Shown here in pieces: positions 1-6,376 of a stretch of 64,000 bases of DNA. The DNA lies in NCBI GenBank assembly GCA_019637875.1, contig JAHBUW010000006.1:1-64000 (forward strand), in the 5' to 3' direction. A program made the position numbers and the translations under genes. A model generated the notes under the pieces. That model was not told the origin of the DNA. It worked only from the letters and a program-made list of their open reading frames with translations, and did not search any database. Numbering within the stretch: the stretch's first letter is position 1; the number at the start of each line of letters is the position of its first letter. The stretch is from Pseudobdellovibrionaceae bacterium. GTDB lineage: Bacteria > Bdellovibrionota > Bdellovibrionia > Bdellovibrionales > Bdellovibrionaceae.

Positions 1-22
1 GCCGGGAAAGACCGGCGCTTTG

Positions 23-109
23 AGATGGACTGCTGGGTAGCTCAATTGGCAGAGCCCACGCATTGTAGCTGGAGGTTACGGGTTCGAGTCCCGCCCCAGC
101 AGTCCATCT
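23..109 (+). repeat. 15-bp inverted repeat enclosing tRNA-like body
   Basis: AGATGGACTGCTGGG at 23-37 is exactly complementary to 95-109. The inner seven pairs are the acceptor stem of the tRNA-like structure. The outer eight pairs (23-30 with 102-109) extend that helix well beyond a normal tRNA. There is no T-run after the right arm, so it is not a standard intrinsic terminator. Confidence 0.85.
31..102 (+). tRNA. tRNA-like structure, isotype unclear
   Basis: A seven-pair acceptor stem (TGCTGGG at 31-37 with CCCAGCA at 95-101), a D-arm with GCTC/GAGC stem and AATTGGCA loop, and a T-loop TTCGAGT with a GGG/CCC stem are all visible. The anticodon arm is irregular. It pairs as CCA/TGG plus GC/GC only if one C is bulged, leaving a six-base loop ATTGTA, so Thr (TGT) and Tyr (GTA) readings are both possible and neither is clean. 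No CCA is encoded; the acceptor is followed by GTCCATC. It may be a degenerate phage tRNA or a structural mimic. Confidence 0.45.
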
Positions 110-223
110 GAACGCGAGCGGAGGTGCGAACCTCGGCACGAGATCGGGGACTAGGGAGAGTGAGAGGACTTCCTGCTTCGTTAATAGACCCCGTAACCGC
201 AGCGTTCTTTTGAAGGAGAAAAC

Positions 224-1759
224 ATGAGCGCATCAGGCGCCTACTACAACGAGAATGACCCGAAGGCCGCAGCTTGGCTTCGGGAGCTGATCAAGAATGG
301 TCACATCGCACAAGGGGAAGTCGATGACAGAGACATCAGGGACGTCACGCCAGCAGATCTCGCTGGATTCACTCAACACCACTTCTTTGCAGGCATCGGC
401 ATCTGGAGCTACGCACTCAGACTCGCTGGCTGGCCCGATGACCGTCCTGTTTGGACCGGAAGCTGCCCATGCCAGCCTTTCTCCGCGGCAGGCAAAGGAG
501 CTGGGTTTGCTGACGAGCGGCACCTCTGGCCCGCCTGGCACTGGCTCATCCAGCAGTGCAGACCTGGCGTCATCTTTGGCGAACAAGTTGAGGGTCGTGA
601 CGGACTTACTTGGCTCGACCTTGTTTCGACTGACCTGGAAGCCACGGGTTACGCCTGCGGGCCGGTCGTTCTCCCTGCTGCGGGCGTCGGCGCTCCGCAC
701 GCAAGACATCGCCTGTGGTTCGTGGCCGACACCTATGGCGGGAACGCCTGCGCAGAACGGGAACAACGCAGCTGGGAACACGGACTCGTCGAGAAAGACA
801 GTAGCGCTTTGCAATTGGCCGACACCTCAAGCATCGGATGGCACAGGGGGAGGGCAAGCGAAGCGAGCGAAAACGAGGGGCAATCTGAACGATCATGTGA
901 TGCTAGCCGGCTGGACAACTCCAACAGCACGAGATCACAAGGGAGACCCATCTACGCCCAGGGCGAAGGGTCGAGCTCTTCCGTTCCAAGCGGGATTGGC
1001 TTCTTGGGCGACTCCCCTAGCATCGCTGGCAGACAAAGGAGTGAGGACCTACGAGGGAGCACAAAAGGAAGCGCTTCGGAACCCGGGCGCAGACATGGGG
1101 GCGCAAGTAGCGCTGGCCCAGTTAACGGCTACTGGGCAGACGCTGAATGGATCTACTGCATCGACAACAAGTGGAGGCCAGTTGAACCCGGCACACAGCA
1201 GATGGTTGATGGGATTGCCATCGCATTGGGATTTGTGCGGAGTCATCGCGATGAGGCGACTGGAGCAATAAATGCCGCAAAACAAATTGGATTGTGGAAC
1301 GAAGTGTTGCGAGCGCTGCGGAATGAATATGACCCGCAAGAGATTTGGCGCGCGATTGGAGAACGCTTCGGCATTCCGGAAGCGTCGGTTTTGTTCGCTC
1401 TCCTGTGCGAATACGAGGGGGAACTGGGGCATATCGAGCACTGCTCGACACCGGGCATCTCAAAAATTTATGAAAGAGCAGTGCGAGAAGTGCGGCACCA
1501 AAGGTCGCCTACACGTCCATCACGTCGACGAAGATTACCACAACAACGATCCGATGAATTTACAGACGCTCTGTCCAAGCTGTCACAAGAGAGCGCATCT
1601 TTTGGTGCGATGATGGAAATGGTCAGAGTTTTTCATGGACATCCTTTGGCTCATGGGGCTCCCGCGCGCATGGGACGAATCCGGGGTTACGGCAATGGCA
1701 TCGTTGCCCAAGCCGCAGCGGAATTCATCAAAGCGTATATCGAAACCGAAAGAGGCTGA
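224..1759 (+). CDS. DNA (cytosine-5)-methyltransferase, phage type
   Basis: Transfers a methyl group from S-adenosylmethionine to C5 of cytosine in DNA, probably protecting phage DNA from host restriction or marking it. Motif I F-x-G-x-G is at residues 54-59, the catalytic P-C-Q-P-F-S loop at 82-87, motif VI as G-E-Q-V-E at 119-123, motif VIII as R-H-R-L-W-F at 161-166, and the C-terminal R-G-Y-G-N motif at 487-491. A GAAGGAG ribosome site sits before the ATG. Residues about 168-300 are low-complexity and coincide with a second open frame. Residues about 331-470 are not expected for the family. They correspond to DNA carrying an HNH gene in another frame, which pushes the C-terminal motif about 140 codons downstream. 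Whether the long 511-residue protein is active is unknown. Confidence 0.88.
   Translation: MSASGAYYNENDPKAAAWLRELIKNGHIAQGEVDDRDIRDVTPADLAGFTQHHFFAGIGIWSYALRLAGWPDDRPVWTGSCPCQPFSAAGKGAGFADERHLWPAWHWLIQQCRPGVIFGEQVEGRDGLTWLDLVSTDLEATGYACGPVVLPAAGVGAPHARHRLWFVADTYGGNACAEREQRSWEHGLVEKDSSALQLADTSSIGWHRGRASEASENEGQSERSCDASRLDNSNSTRSQGRPIYAQGEGSSSSVPSGIGFLGDSPSIAGRQRSEDLRGSTKGSASEPGRRHGGASSAGPVNGYWADAEWIYCIDNKWRPVEPGTQQMVDGIAIALGFVRSHRDEATGAINAAKQIGLWNEVLRALRNEYDPQEIWRAIGERFGIPEASVLFALLCEYEGELGHIEHCSTPGISKIYERAVREVRHQRSPTRPSRRRRLPQQRSDEFTDALSKLSQESASFGAMMEMVRVFHGHPLAHGAPARMGRIRGYGNGIVAQAAAEFIKAYIETERG
324..1271 (+). CDS. Nested out-of-frame W-x-T-P repeat protein inside the methyltransferase gene
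   Basis: A 315-residue frame lies entirely within the methyltransferase gene, shifted by +1. Its ATG at 324 is preceded by AAGGGGAAG (312-320), a good ribosome site inside the methyltransferase coding sequence. The protein has four spaced W-[PTA]-T-P motifs (W134, W165, W197, W228), a central L-T-W-K-x-R-x-T-P-A-G-R segment near 103-114 and a C-terminal S-R-W-L-M-G-L-P-x-x-W-D block near 291-302. In the other frame the W-P-T-P codons read A-D-T, so the low-complexity part of the methyltransferase is a by-product. From memory, proteins with this pattern occur beside cytosine methyltransferases in other phages; this could not be checked here. Function unknown. An in-frame ATG at 297 is the alternative start. 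Confidence 0.72.
   Translation: MTETSGTSRQQISLDSLNTTSLQASASGATHSDSLAGPMTVLFGPEAAHASLSPRQAKELGLLTSGTSGPPGTGSSSSADLASSLANKLRVVTDLLGSTLFRLTWKPRVTPAGRSFSLLRASALRTQDIACGSWPTPMAGTPAQNGNNAAGNTDSSRKTVALCNWPTPQASDGTGGGQAKRAKTRGNLNDHVMLAGWTTPTARDHKGDPSTPRAKGRALPFQAGLASWATPLASLADKGVRTYEGAQKEALRNPGADMGAQVALAQLTATGQTLNGSTASTTSGGQLNPAHSRWLMGLPSHWDLCGVIAMRRLEQ
1272..1613 (+). CDS. HNH endonuclease inserted in the methyltransferase locus
   Basis: This 113-residue protein has two zinc-binding cysteine pairs at its N-terminus (C-x-x-C, then C-S-L-S-C) and an HNH core: C-E-K-C-G, then H-V-H-H, N-N-D-P-x-N-L-Q-T-L-C-P-S-C-H. It starts at ATG 1272 directly after the TAA of the nested frame, with TGGAG seven bases upstream, so it is probably translated on its own. 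It occupies the nested gene's frame while the methyltransferase frame stays open through it. Free-standing HNH proteins of this type commonly act as homing endonucleases in phages. The position and the diverged copies on either side suggest it arrived by insertion. Confidence 0.82.
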   Translation: MPQNKLDCGTKCCERCGMNMTRKRFGARLENASAFRKRRFCSLSCANTRGNWGISSTARHRASQKFMKEQCEKCGTKGRLHVHHVDEDYHNNDPMNLQTLCPSCHKRAHLLVR

Positions 1760-1766
1760 CACATGA
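1614..1766 (+). pseudogene. Second, cut-off copy of the nested protein's C-terminus
   Basis: Directly after the HNH stop, and in the same frame, the DNA reads a second version of the nested protein's C-terminal block: W-L-M-G-L-P-x-x-W-D-x-x-G-V-x-A-M, then a basic tail ending at TGA 1764-1766. The first copy ends at 1271 with W-L-M-G-L-P-x-x-W-D-x-x-G-V-x-A-M as well. The TGA overlaps the next gene's ATG (1763) by 4 nt, the junction style used throughout this phage. The ancestral nested gene therefore probably ended here. The methyltransferase frame of this copy keeps the R-G-Y-G-N motif, which the first copy has lost. Confidence 0.55.
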
Positions 1767-2011
1767 CCACCATCCTACCCGTCAAACAAACCATCCGCAG
1801 AGGCTGGCAGGCGCAGAAGATCGCGCAGCTGGAGAAGGAGAATGCGGAGCTAAAAAAGCGCGCAGAAGACCTCCAGACGCAGGTAACTGTGAAGCTCACC
1901 ATGCTGATCGGTGCGTGTCGCATTCCGTCGATCAAGAAAAAGCAGATAGAAGAATCGCTCGAGCGGTTCATCGAAGATTTGAAGAAGCAGAAAAAACAAC
2001 CGCCGCGGTGA
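1763..2011 (+). CDS. Small coiled-coil protein
   Basis: An 82-residue protein with a strong heptad-like stretch (A-Q-L-E-K-E-N-A-E-L-K-K) near residues 20-40 and a basic C-terminus rich in Lys. No catalytic motif or membrane segment. It follows the methyltransferase/HNH locus and starts at an ATGA overlap with the residual nested frame. A coiled-coil dimer is likely; its partner is unknown. Confidence 0.6.
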   Translation: MTTILPVKQTIRRGWQAQKIAQLEKENAELKKRAEDLQTQVTVKLTMLIGACRIPSIKKKQIEESLERFIEDLKKQKKQPPR

Positions 2012-2047
2012 CTTCGGGTCGCTGCTGCCTTTTAGGAAGGATTAGGG

Positions 2048-2410
2048 ATGGGGAAGAAATTCGAAATCGTCGGCAAAGACATCAGCGACGGCTACCACAC
2101 ATTCGACGAACTCTATGACCATCGGTGTCTGCTATACATTCATCTTTGCCAGCTGAATCATCTGCTGTGCACATGGCGTCCAGACTTCGATGGCTGGTTC
2201 GTCTTGTACTTCGAAACGCCCCAAGGACAGATCAGCTACCATTGTCCGAACCATTACCTCTATCTCGTGGAACCGCTTATTCGAAAGAGCGAGAACACGG
2301 TATTCGACGGACACGTCAGCACTACGGTTGCTGCGCGGATTGAACGAATGGCTGTGACGTTCATGAACGATCGCTTGACCCAGATTTCCGCCCCCCAAAA
2401 AGGAGAGTGA
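2048..2410 (+). CDS. Conserved-type phage protein of unknown function
   Basis: A 120-residue protein preceded by AGGAAGGATTAGGG. It has an I-S-D-G-Y-H-T-F-D-E-L-Y start, a W-x-x-D-F-D-G-W-F centre and a G-Q-I-S-Y-H-C-P segment. Proteins with this layout are frequent in phage early regions, from general memory; no function is assigned. Acidic, soluble, no membrane segment. It sits in the early + strand gene train. Confidence 0.65.
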   Translation: MGKKFEIVGKDISDGYHTFDELYDHRCLLYIHLCQLNHLLCTWRPDFDGWFVLYFETPQGQISYHCPNHYLYLVEPLIRKSENTVFDGHVSTTVAARIERMAVTFMNDRLTQISAPQKGE

Positions 2411-2413
2411 GAG

Positions 2414-2746
2414 ATGAGCAAAAAAGAGTTTGGCAAAATCAAGTCCGCTGAATTCGGCGCGTGTGGCTACCAAGAAGCTTGCTTAGGGGTGCGTCTTACT
2501 CTCGGTGGTGAATCATGGGGCGTGCGCGCTGACATCACTGGAGGGTGGGATGTAGTTAGGTCCGAGAGCGCTCAGTGGACAGAGGATGATCGAATCAAAG
2601 CCCACGGCGAGATGTGTTTGAAGCTTTCAGCGATCTTAAAAGACGCAAAGGTCAATTCGGTATCCCGCCTCGTTGGAATTCCGATTGAAGCCGAATTTGA
2701 CGGAACGAAGCTCGTGAATTGGCGCGTAATGAAGGAGGTTTTATGA
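2414..2746 (+). CDS. Phage hypothetical protein
   Basis: A 110-residue protein with an AGGAGAG ribosome site in the short gap after the previous gene. The central part (W-G-V-R-A-D-I-T-G-G-W-D-V-V-R) looks like a small beta-rich fold, followed by a helical stretch. No recognised motif. Position and orientation place it in the early operon. Confidence 0.55.
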   Translation: MSKKEFGKIKSAEFGACGYQEACLGVRLTLGGESWGVRADITGGWDVVRSESAQWTEDDRIKAHGEMCLKLSAILKDAKVNSVSRLVGIPIEAEFDGTKLVNWRVMKEVL

Positions 2747-2768
2747 CCCCAAAAAAGGAGAATGAGAA

Positions 2769-3119
2769 GTGATTTACGAATTAGCAGCAAGAGTTACACA
2801 CGAAGCGAATCGCGCCTATTGCCGGAGCATCGGCGATCAAAGCCAGGTGCCGTGGGACGAGGCGCCCGAATGGCAAAAGGCGTCTGCGATTAACGGTGTT
2901 AAGTTCGCAGTAGAAAATCCCGGCGCAACGCCTGAATCAATGCACGAAAACTGGATGCGCGAAAAGCTTGATAGCGGATGGATATTCGGCGAAGTGAAAA
3001 ATCCCGAAGCCAAAACGCATCACTGTCTCGTCGAGCACTCACAGCTACCGCTTGAGCAGCGAGTGAAAGACCACTTGTTTTTAGGAATCGTTCGAGCTCT
3101 TCAAAAGGGGTTGTCATGA
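2769..3119 (+). CDS. RyR-domain phage protein
   Basis: A 116-residue protein whose sequence follows the RyR domain pattern: A-R-V-x-H-E-A-N-R-A-Y-C near residue 7, I-G-D-Q-S-Q, W-x-x-A-P-E-W-Q-K-x-S-A, N-P-x-x-T-P-E-x-x-H-E-x-W and a C-terminal K-D-H-L-F. The start is GTG 2769 behind AAAAAAGGAGAATGA. RyR domains occur singly in many phage proteins and their role is not settled. It overlaps the next gene by 4 nt (ATGA). Confidence 0.75.
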   Translation: MIYELAARVTHEANRAYCRSIGDQSQVPWDEAPEWQKASAINGVKFAVENPGATPESMHENWMREKLDSGWIFGEVKNPEAKTHHCLVEHSQLPLEQRVKDHLFLGIVRALQKGLS

Positions 3120-3250
3120 TCCCCTCCAAACCTAAAGTAGAAACGGAAGTCCGCGCCAATTTCTGGACGGGCTTTCTCATGGGCGCAACGACGGCGTGGG
3201 TGGTCGCGCTGTTTTTCCTGGTGCGTTTCGTGATGGGGAGGATGGCGTGA
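3116..3250 (+). CDS. Small single-span membrane protein
   Basis: A 44-residue protein starting at ATG 3116, which overlaps the preceding TGA. Residues 1-15 are charged and residues about 16-37 form one hydrophobic segment (F-W-T-G-F-L-M-G-A-T-T-A-W-V-V-A-L-F-F-L), followed by a short basic tail. Function unknown. The 4-nt overlaps at both ends are the main evidence that it is translated. Confidence 0.5.
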   Translation: MIPSKPKVETEVRANFWTGFLMGATTAWVVALFFLVRFVMGRMA

Positions 3251-3414
3251 CAGACTTGGTTCTATATCACGCGAAGTACGACCACATCCGGCTGTTCAAA
3301 CTCAATCGACCTTTTTACCAAAGAGATCAGTGGTTAGGGCATCCGTACATTGCATGGAAGACACTCGAAATCGCAATTGAATATGGTTGGACGGTGATCG
3401 GAGAAGCGACATGA
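3247..3414 (+). CDS. Small phage protein
   Basis: A 55-residue protein from GTG 3247, chosen because it makes a GTGA overlap with the upstream stop. Longer upstream extensions would lie inside the previous gene. Rich in aromatic residues (Y-H-A-K-Y-D-H, W-L-G-H-P-Y-I-A-W-K-T-L). Reminiscent of small phage proteins, but no function can be named. Confidence 0.5.
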   Translation: MTDLVLYHAKYDHIRLFKLNRPFYQRDQWLGHPYIAWKTLEIAIEYGWTVIGEAT

Positions 3415-3740
3415 CCCCTTTTAAAAGCGCGAGAGAGTTCGCACAGGCGTTGGCGGATGGGAAGAAACTGGTCAAGATTCCTGAGGGAACTTTTGTAACC
3501 CTGGATCAAGACGGATGTTTGAGGGACGCATCAGGAGGCTATTACGCCGCCGACGTTTTCCGGTTTGCATATTACGCCCTCGCCCCCGAGCCCCCGCAGG
3601 TCGTGGAGTTTGAAGCGGAGTGGATGCTAAACAACGAGTCCGACTGGTTTTATCCCATTCCGGAAAATGGACTGCGCCAGCACGTTCAACGGCTCGCAGG
3701 CAAACGCTGGCGCATCGTCGCGACCGAGGTGAAGGGATGA
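3411..3740 (+). CDS. Phage hypothetical protein
   Basis: A 109-residue protein from ATG 3411 with an ATGA overlap. The first 30 residues (A-R-E-F-A-Q-A-L-A-D-G-K-K-L) look like a helix, followed by mixed strands with many aromatics. It resembles phage proteins that open with a short D-G-K-x-L segment, but no domain could be named. It is part of the coupled early operon. Confidence 0.55.
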   Translation: MTPFKSAREFAQALADGKKLVKIPEGTFVTLDQDGCLRDASGGYYAADVFRFAYYALAPEPPQVVEFEAEWMLNNESDWFYPIPENGLRQHVQRLAGKRWRIVATEVKG

Positions 3741-4078
3741 AAGACCCGAAGACACGCGCGTTGATGGAGGCGAAGGCGGCTTCGTGGGCAAGTAGCGGAA
3801 CCTGCCGAGAGAATGCCGAAATGGATTTCCTCGCAGGCGCCGAGGCGAGAGACGCTCTTGCGGTTGAGCGGGAAGAGAAGCTTGTGGGCCTGCTCAAAGG
3901 TGCCATTGCAAGGATTGATGCCAAGGATGCGCTGTTAGTGGCGTATCGGGTCGGCAAACGCCCGTCAGAAAAAAGCTGGCAGGCAATTGAAAGCTCCGAA
4001 GCTGCCGAAGCAGATGCCCGGACAGCCCTCGCCGAACACCACGCCGCGAAGGGGGAAGACAATGTGGGAAAACGGTAA
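3737..4078 (+). CDS. Helical phage hypothetical protein
   Basis: A 113-residue protein from ATG 3737 (ATGA overlap). It is almost wholly helical and rich in Ala and Glu, with no membrane segment or metal site. It overlaps the start of the next gene (4062) by 17 nt. Function unknown. Confidence 0.55.
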   Translation: MKDPKTRALMEAKAASWASSGTCRENAEMDFLAGAEARDALAVEREEKLVGLLKGAIARIDAKDALLVAYRVGKRPSEKSWQAIESSEAAEADARTALAEHHAAKGEDNVGKR

Positions 4079-5105
4079 ACCGGACCACGGCTCTCACCAC
4101 TGTTTCAAGCACAAATATATGCACGATGGCTTTAAAAGTCGCGACTGCAAAACGTGTTTCCCGCCGACGTGTCCAGAGTGCTATCCCGACCAAAACCCGA
4201 AGCCGCCCGCAGAGAGTGACGAGAAGCTGCCTGTCGATGGCAAACGACATCCACAGTATGATATTAACGTCTTCCCAGACGGCAGAGTATGGTCAAACAA
4301 ACTGGGCAGATTCCTAAAGCCCTTTTACCATGGTGCCCCGCACGCCAAATATCCGAGCGTCGCCGTAAGAGTGGATGGCAAAACGCGCTCAAAAAAGGTT
4401 GGTCACTTGGTACTTGAGACTTTTGTCGGCCCTAGACCCGAGGGATACCATGCCGCCCATCTCGATGGAAACAAAGACAACAGCTCGTTGTCGAACATGA
4501 GGTGGGTAACTCCAACTGAAAATGAGAGCCATAAAATCCTTCATGGGACAAAAGCTGTTGGCGAAAAACATGGGTCTTCAAAGCTGACAGAAGCGGATGT
4601 CGCATTTATTCGTTCTTCGGACAGAGGAACGGCAAATCTGGCAGTCATGTTCGGAGTTTCGAAAAGGCAGATATTAAACATCGTTAACGCGGAAAACTGG
4701 AAGTCTCCAACCCTCGCCAACGATCCGCGAGTAACAAAAATCGGCGAAAACGTTACTACCGAAAACGTAAGTAACGAAAACGTAAGTAACGAGAGTGACG
4801 AGAAGCTGCCTGCATTCGGGACTCTTGCTTTATCTGTCGAAAGAACTAATCCGCTCGAATGGGCGACTGCGGCTGCGAAAGCAAGTTACAATCTTGCCCG
4901 CGCCAACCCAGTCGAAGACCCCCGCGTCACGGAGTTGGTGGAGGCTCTTCAAGATGCGCAAGAGTCTCTCGCCGGAGCACTTGAGGACATGCAACACTAC
5001 AGAGACCAAAGGTGTCTGCCGACAGAAGATGAAATCGAGAAGGTGGGAACGGCGGAGCTTCAAGCAAGGAAAACGCTCCGCAAATTTGAAAGGCGGGACA
5101 CATGA
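4062..5105 (+). CDS. Phage protein with internal HNH homing domain
   Basis: A 347-residue composite protein. Residues 1-50 hold Cys/His pairs (C-x-x-C-F-P-P-T-C-P-E-C) like a zinc ribbon. Residues about 60-155 form an HNH_3-type domain: G-H-L-V-L-E-T-F-V-G, then A-A-H-L-D-G-N-K-D-N and L-R-W-V-T-P-x-x-N. Residues about 175-205 look like a helix-turn-helix (K-L-T-E-A-D-V, then F-G-V-S-K-R-Q-I) of the kind that follows homing nuclease cores. Then come three tandem five-residue units (E-N-V-x-x) and a C-terminal helical region shared in style with the neighbours. The nuclease part is bracketed by an exact 22-bp direct repeat, suggesting in-frame insertion into an older gene. Confidence 0.78.
   Translation: MWENGKPDHGSHHCFKHKYMHDGFKSRDCKTCFPPTCPECYPDQNPKPPAESDEKLPVDGKRHPQYDINVFPDGRVWSNKLGRFLKPFYHGAPHAKYPSVAVRVDGKTRSKKVGHLVLETFVGPRPEGYHAAHLDGNKDNSSLSNMRWVTPTENESHKILHGTKAVGEKHGSSKLTEADVAFIRSSDRGTANLAVMFGVSKRQILNIVNAENWKSPTLANDPRVTKIGENVTTENVSNENVSNESDEKLPAFGTLALSVERTNPLEWATAAAKASYNLARANPVEDPRVTELVEALQDAQESLAGALEDMQHYRDQRCLPTEDEIEKVGTAELQARKTLRKFERRDT
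4212..4812 (+). repeat. 22-bp direct repeats bracketing the HNH insert, plus 15-bp tandem repeats
   Basis: GAGAGTGACGAGAAGCTGCC followed by TG occurs exactly at 4212-4233 and 4791-4812. The 579-bp period is a multiple of three, so the inserted segment leaves the frame intact and the residues E-S-D-E-K-L-P are repeated. Just before the second copy are three 15-bp units starting at 4746, 4761 and 4776, the last two identical. Confidence 0.9.
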
Positions 5106-5398
5106 GTGCAGCAGACAAGCTCCTCACGCAGATCAAAGAGGACCGCGAGATTCGCGCGAAGGCCGTCAACGTTGTGAATCTCTCAGAGAACTCAGGTGGA
5201 AGGGCAATTGAGTTCATCGAGCACGCAGTTAGAACCTGGGAGCGCAAGAACCGGCAGCTTGAGATTGCGGTGGAAACGGCAAATCGGATTCTGCGCAAGG
5301 TCCCGCACAAGACTACACGCGAAGAGGCCGCCGACATGGCAATCGAATTCCAACACGAGCTACGCAAAGCCCTCGAAGACATGGAGGCGGTGAAATGA
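5102..5398 (+). CDS. Helical phage hypothetical protein
   Basis: A 98-residue protein from ATG 5102, overlapping the previous stop by 4 nt. Almost entirely helical with charged heptads; the C-terminal part (T-R-E-E-A-A-D-M-A-I-E-F-Q-H-E-L) suggests a coiled coil. No known motif. Member of the coupled early operon. Confidence 0.5.
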   Translation: MSAADKLLTQIKEDREIRAKAVNVVNLSENSGGRAIEFIEHAVRTWERKNRQLEIAVETANRILRKVPHKTTREEAADMAIEFQHELRKALEDMEAVK

Positions 5399-5610
5399 GA
5401 GAAGCAACGATTGAAGAGAAGTTGGCGTGGTTTCACGCGGAAGCAAATGCTCGCGGCTTCGATGGCGACCCTGAAGCCTTCCGCGAATGCCTCGCGATGC
5501 TCAAGAAAGCCATCGAGCAGAGGGATGCGCTTATGGACTTTGACGACAATTTGTCAGCGTGGGAAGTTTACAACGCCGAACTGCTCAAAGCTGCGGAGGG
5601 GAAAACATGA
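5395..5610 (+). CDS. Small acidic phage protein
   Basis: A 71-residue protein with ATGA overlaps at both ends. Helical and acidic, with a repeated A-M-L-K-K-A / A-L-M-D-F-D pattern. Function unknown. Confidence 0.5.
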   Translation: MREATIEEKLAWFHAEANARGFDGDPEAFRECLAMLKKAIEQRDALMDFDDNLSAWEVYNAELLKAAEGKT

Positions 5611-5843
5611 GGCGGGAGTGGAGCGCACAAATCTCAACCGACGGCGAGCAGCTATTGGGTGCTTTGAATGGTATTCGCATGGATGCCCGATGCGTGACCG
5701 TCATCGAAAAGCTCCCCGGAGACGTGGTGCTGAGTCGGGAAGAGGCGGAAAAGCTTCGCAATCTGATCGAGCATTATCCCGCGTCGATGATTCTTAGTTC
5801 TGAGCGTGAAAAGCTGCTTGCTGCCTTGGAGGTCAAATCATGA
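5607..5843 (+). CDS. Small phage hypothetical protein
   Basis: A 78-residue protein. ATG 5607 is chosen over an upstream in-frame ATG at 5559 because it gives an ATGA overlap and follows GGAGGGG. It has an acidic amphipathic helix near residues 45-58 (S-R-E-E-A-E-K-L-R-N-L-I-E). No domain recognised. Confidence 0.5.
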   Translation: MRREWSAQISTDGEQLLGALNGIRMDARCVTVIEKLPGDVVLSREEAEKLRNLIEHYPASMILSSEREKLLAALEVKS

Positions 5844-6079
5844 AGAAGCCGAGGGAGTTTTGGATTGAGCGTCGCGCCTGTGGGACGTTCATGGTTTGGG
5901 ACCGTAAACAAGATGGAATGATACACGTCCGCGAAGTCCTGCCCGAAGCCGAGCCGGAGTTTCCGGAGGCGCAGCTTATGAAGTGGGTTGTGAGTCAGGT
6001 TGATAAAGACATCTATCCAACAATCCAAGATGTGGGGCGATGGGCATGGGCTCAGCGCGGGAAGGTGGGGAAGTCGTGA
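5840..6079 (+). CDS. Small phage hypothetical protein
   Basis: A 79-residue protein with an ATGA overlap upstream and a GTGA overlap downstream. It begins K-K-P-R-E-F-W-I, a start seen in several phage early proteins, followed by a strand-rich core (A-C-G-T-F-M-V-W-D). No catalytic motif. Confidence 0.5.
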   Translation: MKKPREFWIERRACGTFMVWDRKQDGMIHVREVLPEAEPEFPEAQLMKWVVSQVDKDIYPTIQDVGRWAWAQRGKVGKS

Positions 6080-6225
6080 CTGAAGAGGAACAGTGGCGAA
6101 ACGCCGTGATTGCTGATTTCAAGATGCACGCGAAATGGATCAGGTTTCTCGGTAACTGGTGCCTTGCGCTAACTGGATATGTGATTTGCGTGACTCTCAT
6201 CGCGGTCATCCTTGCACGCGGCTAA
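6076..6225 (+). CDS. Small membrane protein, last gene of the early train
   Basis: A 49-residue protein starting at GTG 6076 with a GTGA overlap. An acidic N-terminus is followed by one hydrophobic span (about residues 24-46, W-C-L-A-L-T-G-Y-V-I-C-V-T-L-I-A-V-I-L). A transcript ending here would meet the hairpin at 6377. Function unknown. Confidence 0.5.
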   Translation: MTEEEQWRNAVIADFKMHAKWIRFLGNWCLALTGYVICVTLIAVILARG

Positions 6226-6376
6226 AGCCTCCGCCCCGTCGTCACGAAAAGCTTGAGCTCTTTGATCATCGCCGTATTCCCGCGCCAGTCTTTCATGAGG
6301 CCCGTCCGCTTTAAGACCAGCGAAAGCATAAGGGGCGTCAACCCGCGATGGGTCTAGAAACTAGGTCGCATGGTCT

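Noticed and set aside
42-233. 63-residue frame on the - strand over the tRNA-like sequence
   Set aside because: It is the antisense reading of the tRNA-like body (the G-G-T-R-T-R-N-L stretch is typical of such artefacts) and has no ribosome site.
233-814. 193-residue - strand frame opposite the methyltransferase
   Set aside because: Shadow of two constrained + strand frames; no ribosome site and no recognisable motif.
4741-4790. 15-bp tandem units as a CRISPR or iteron array
   Set aside because: Only three units without spacers, in frame within a coding sequence; they encode E-N-V-x-x repeats.
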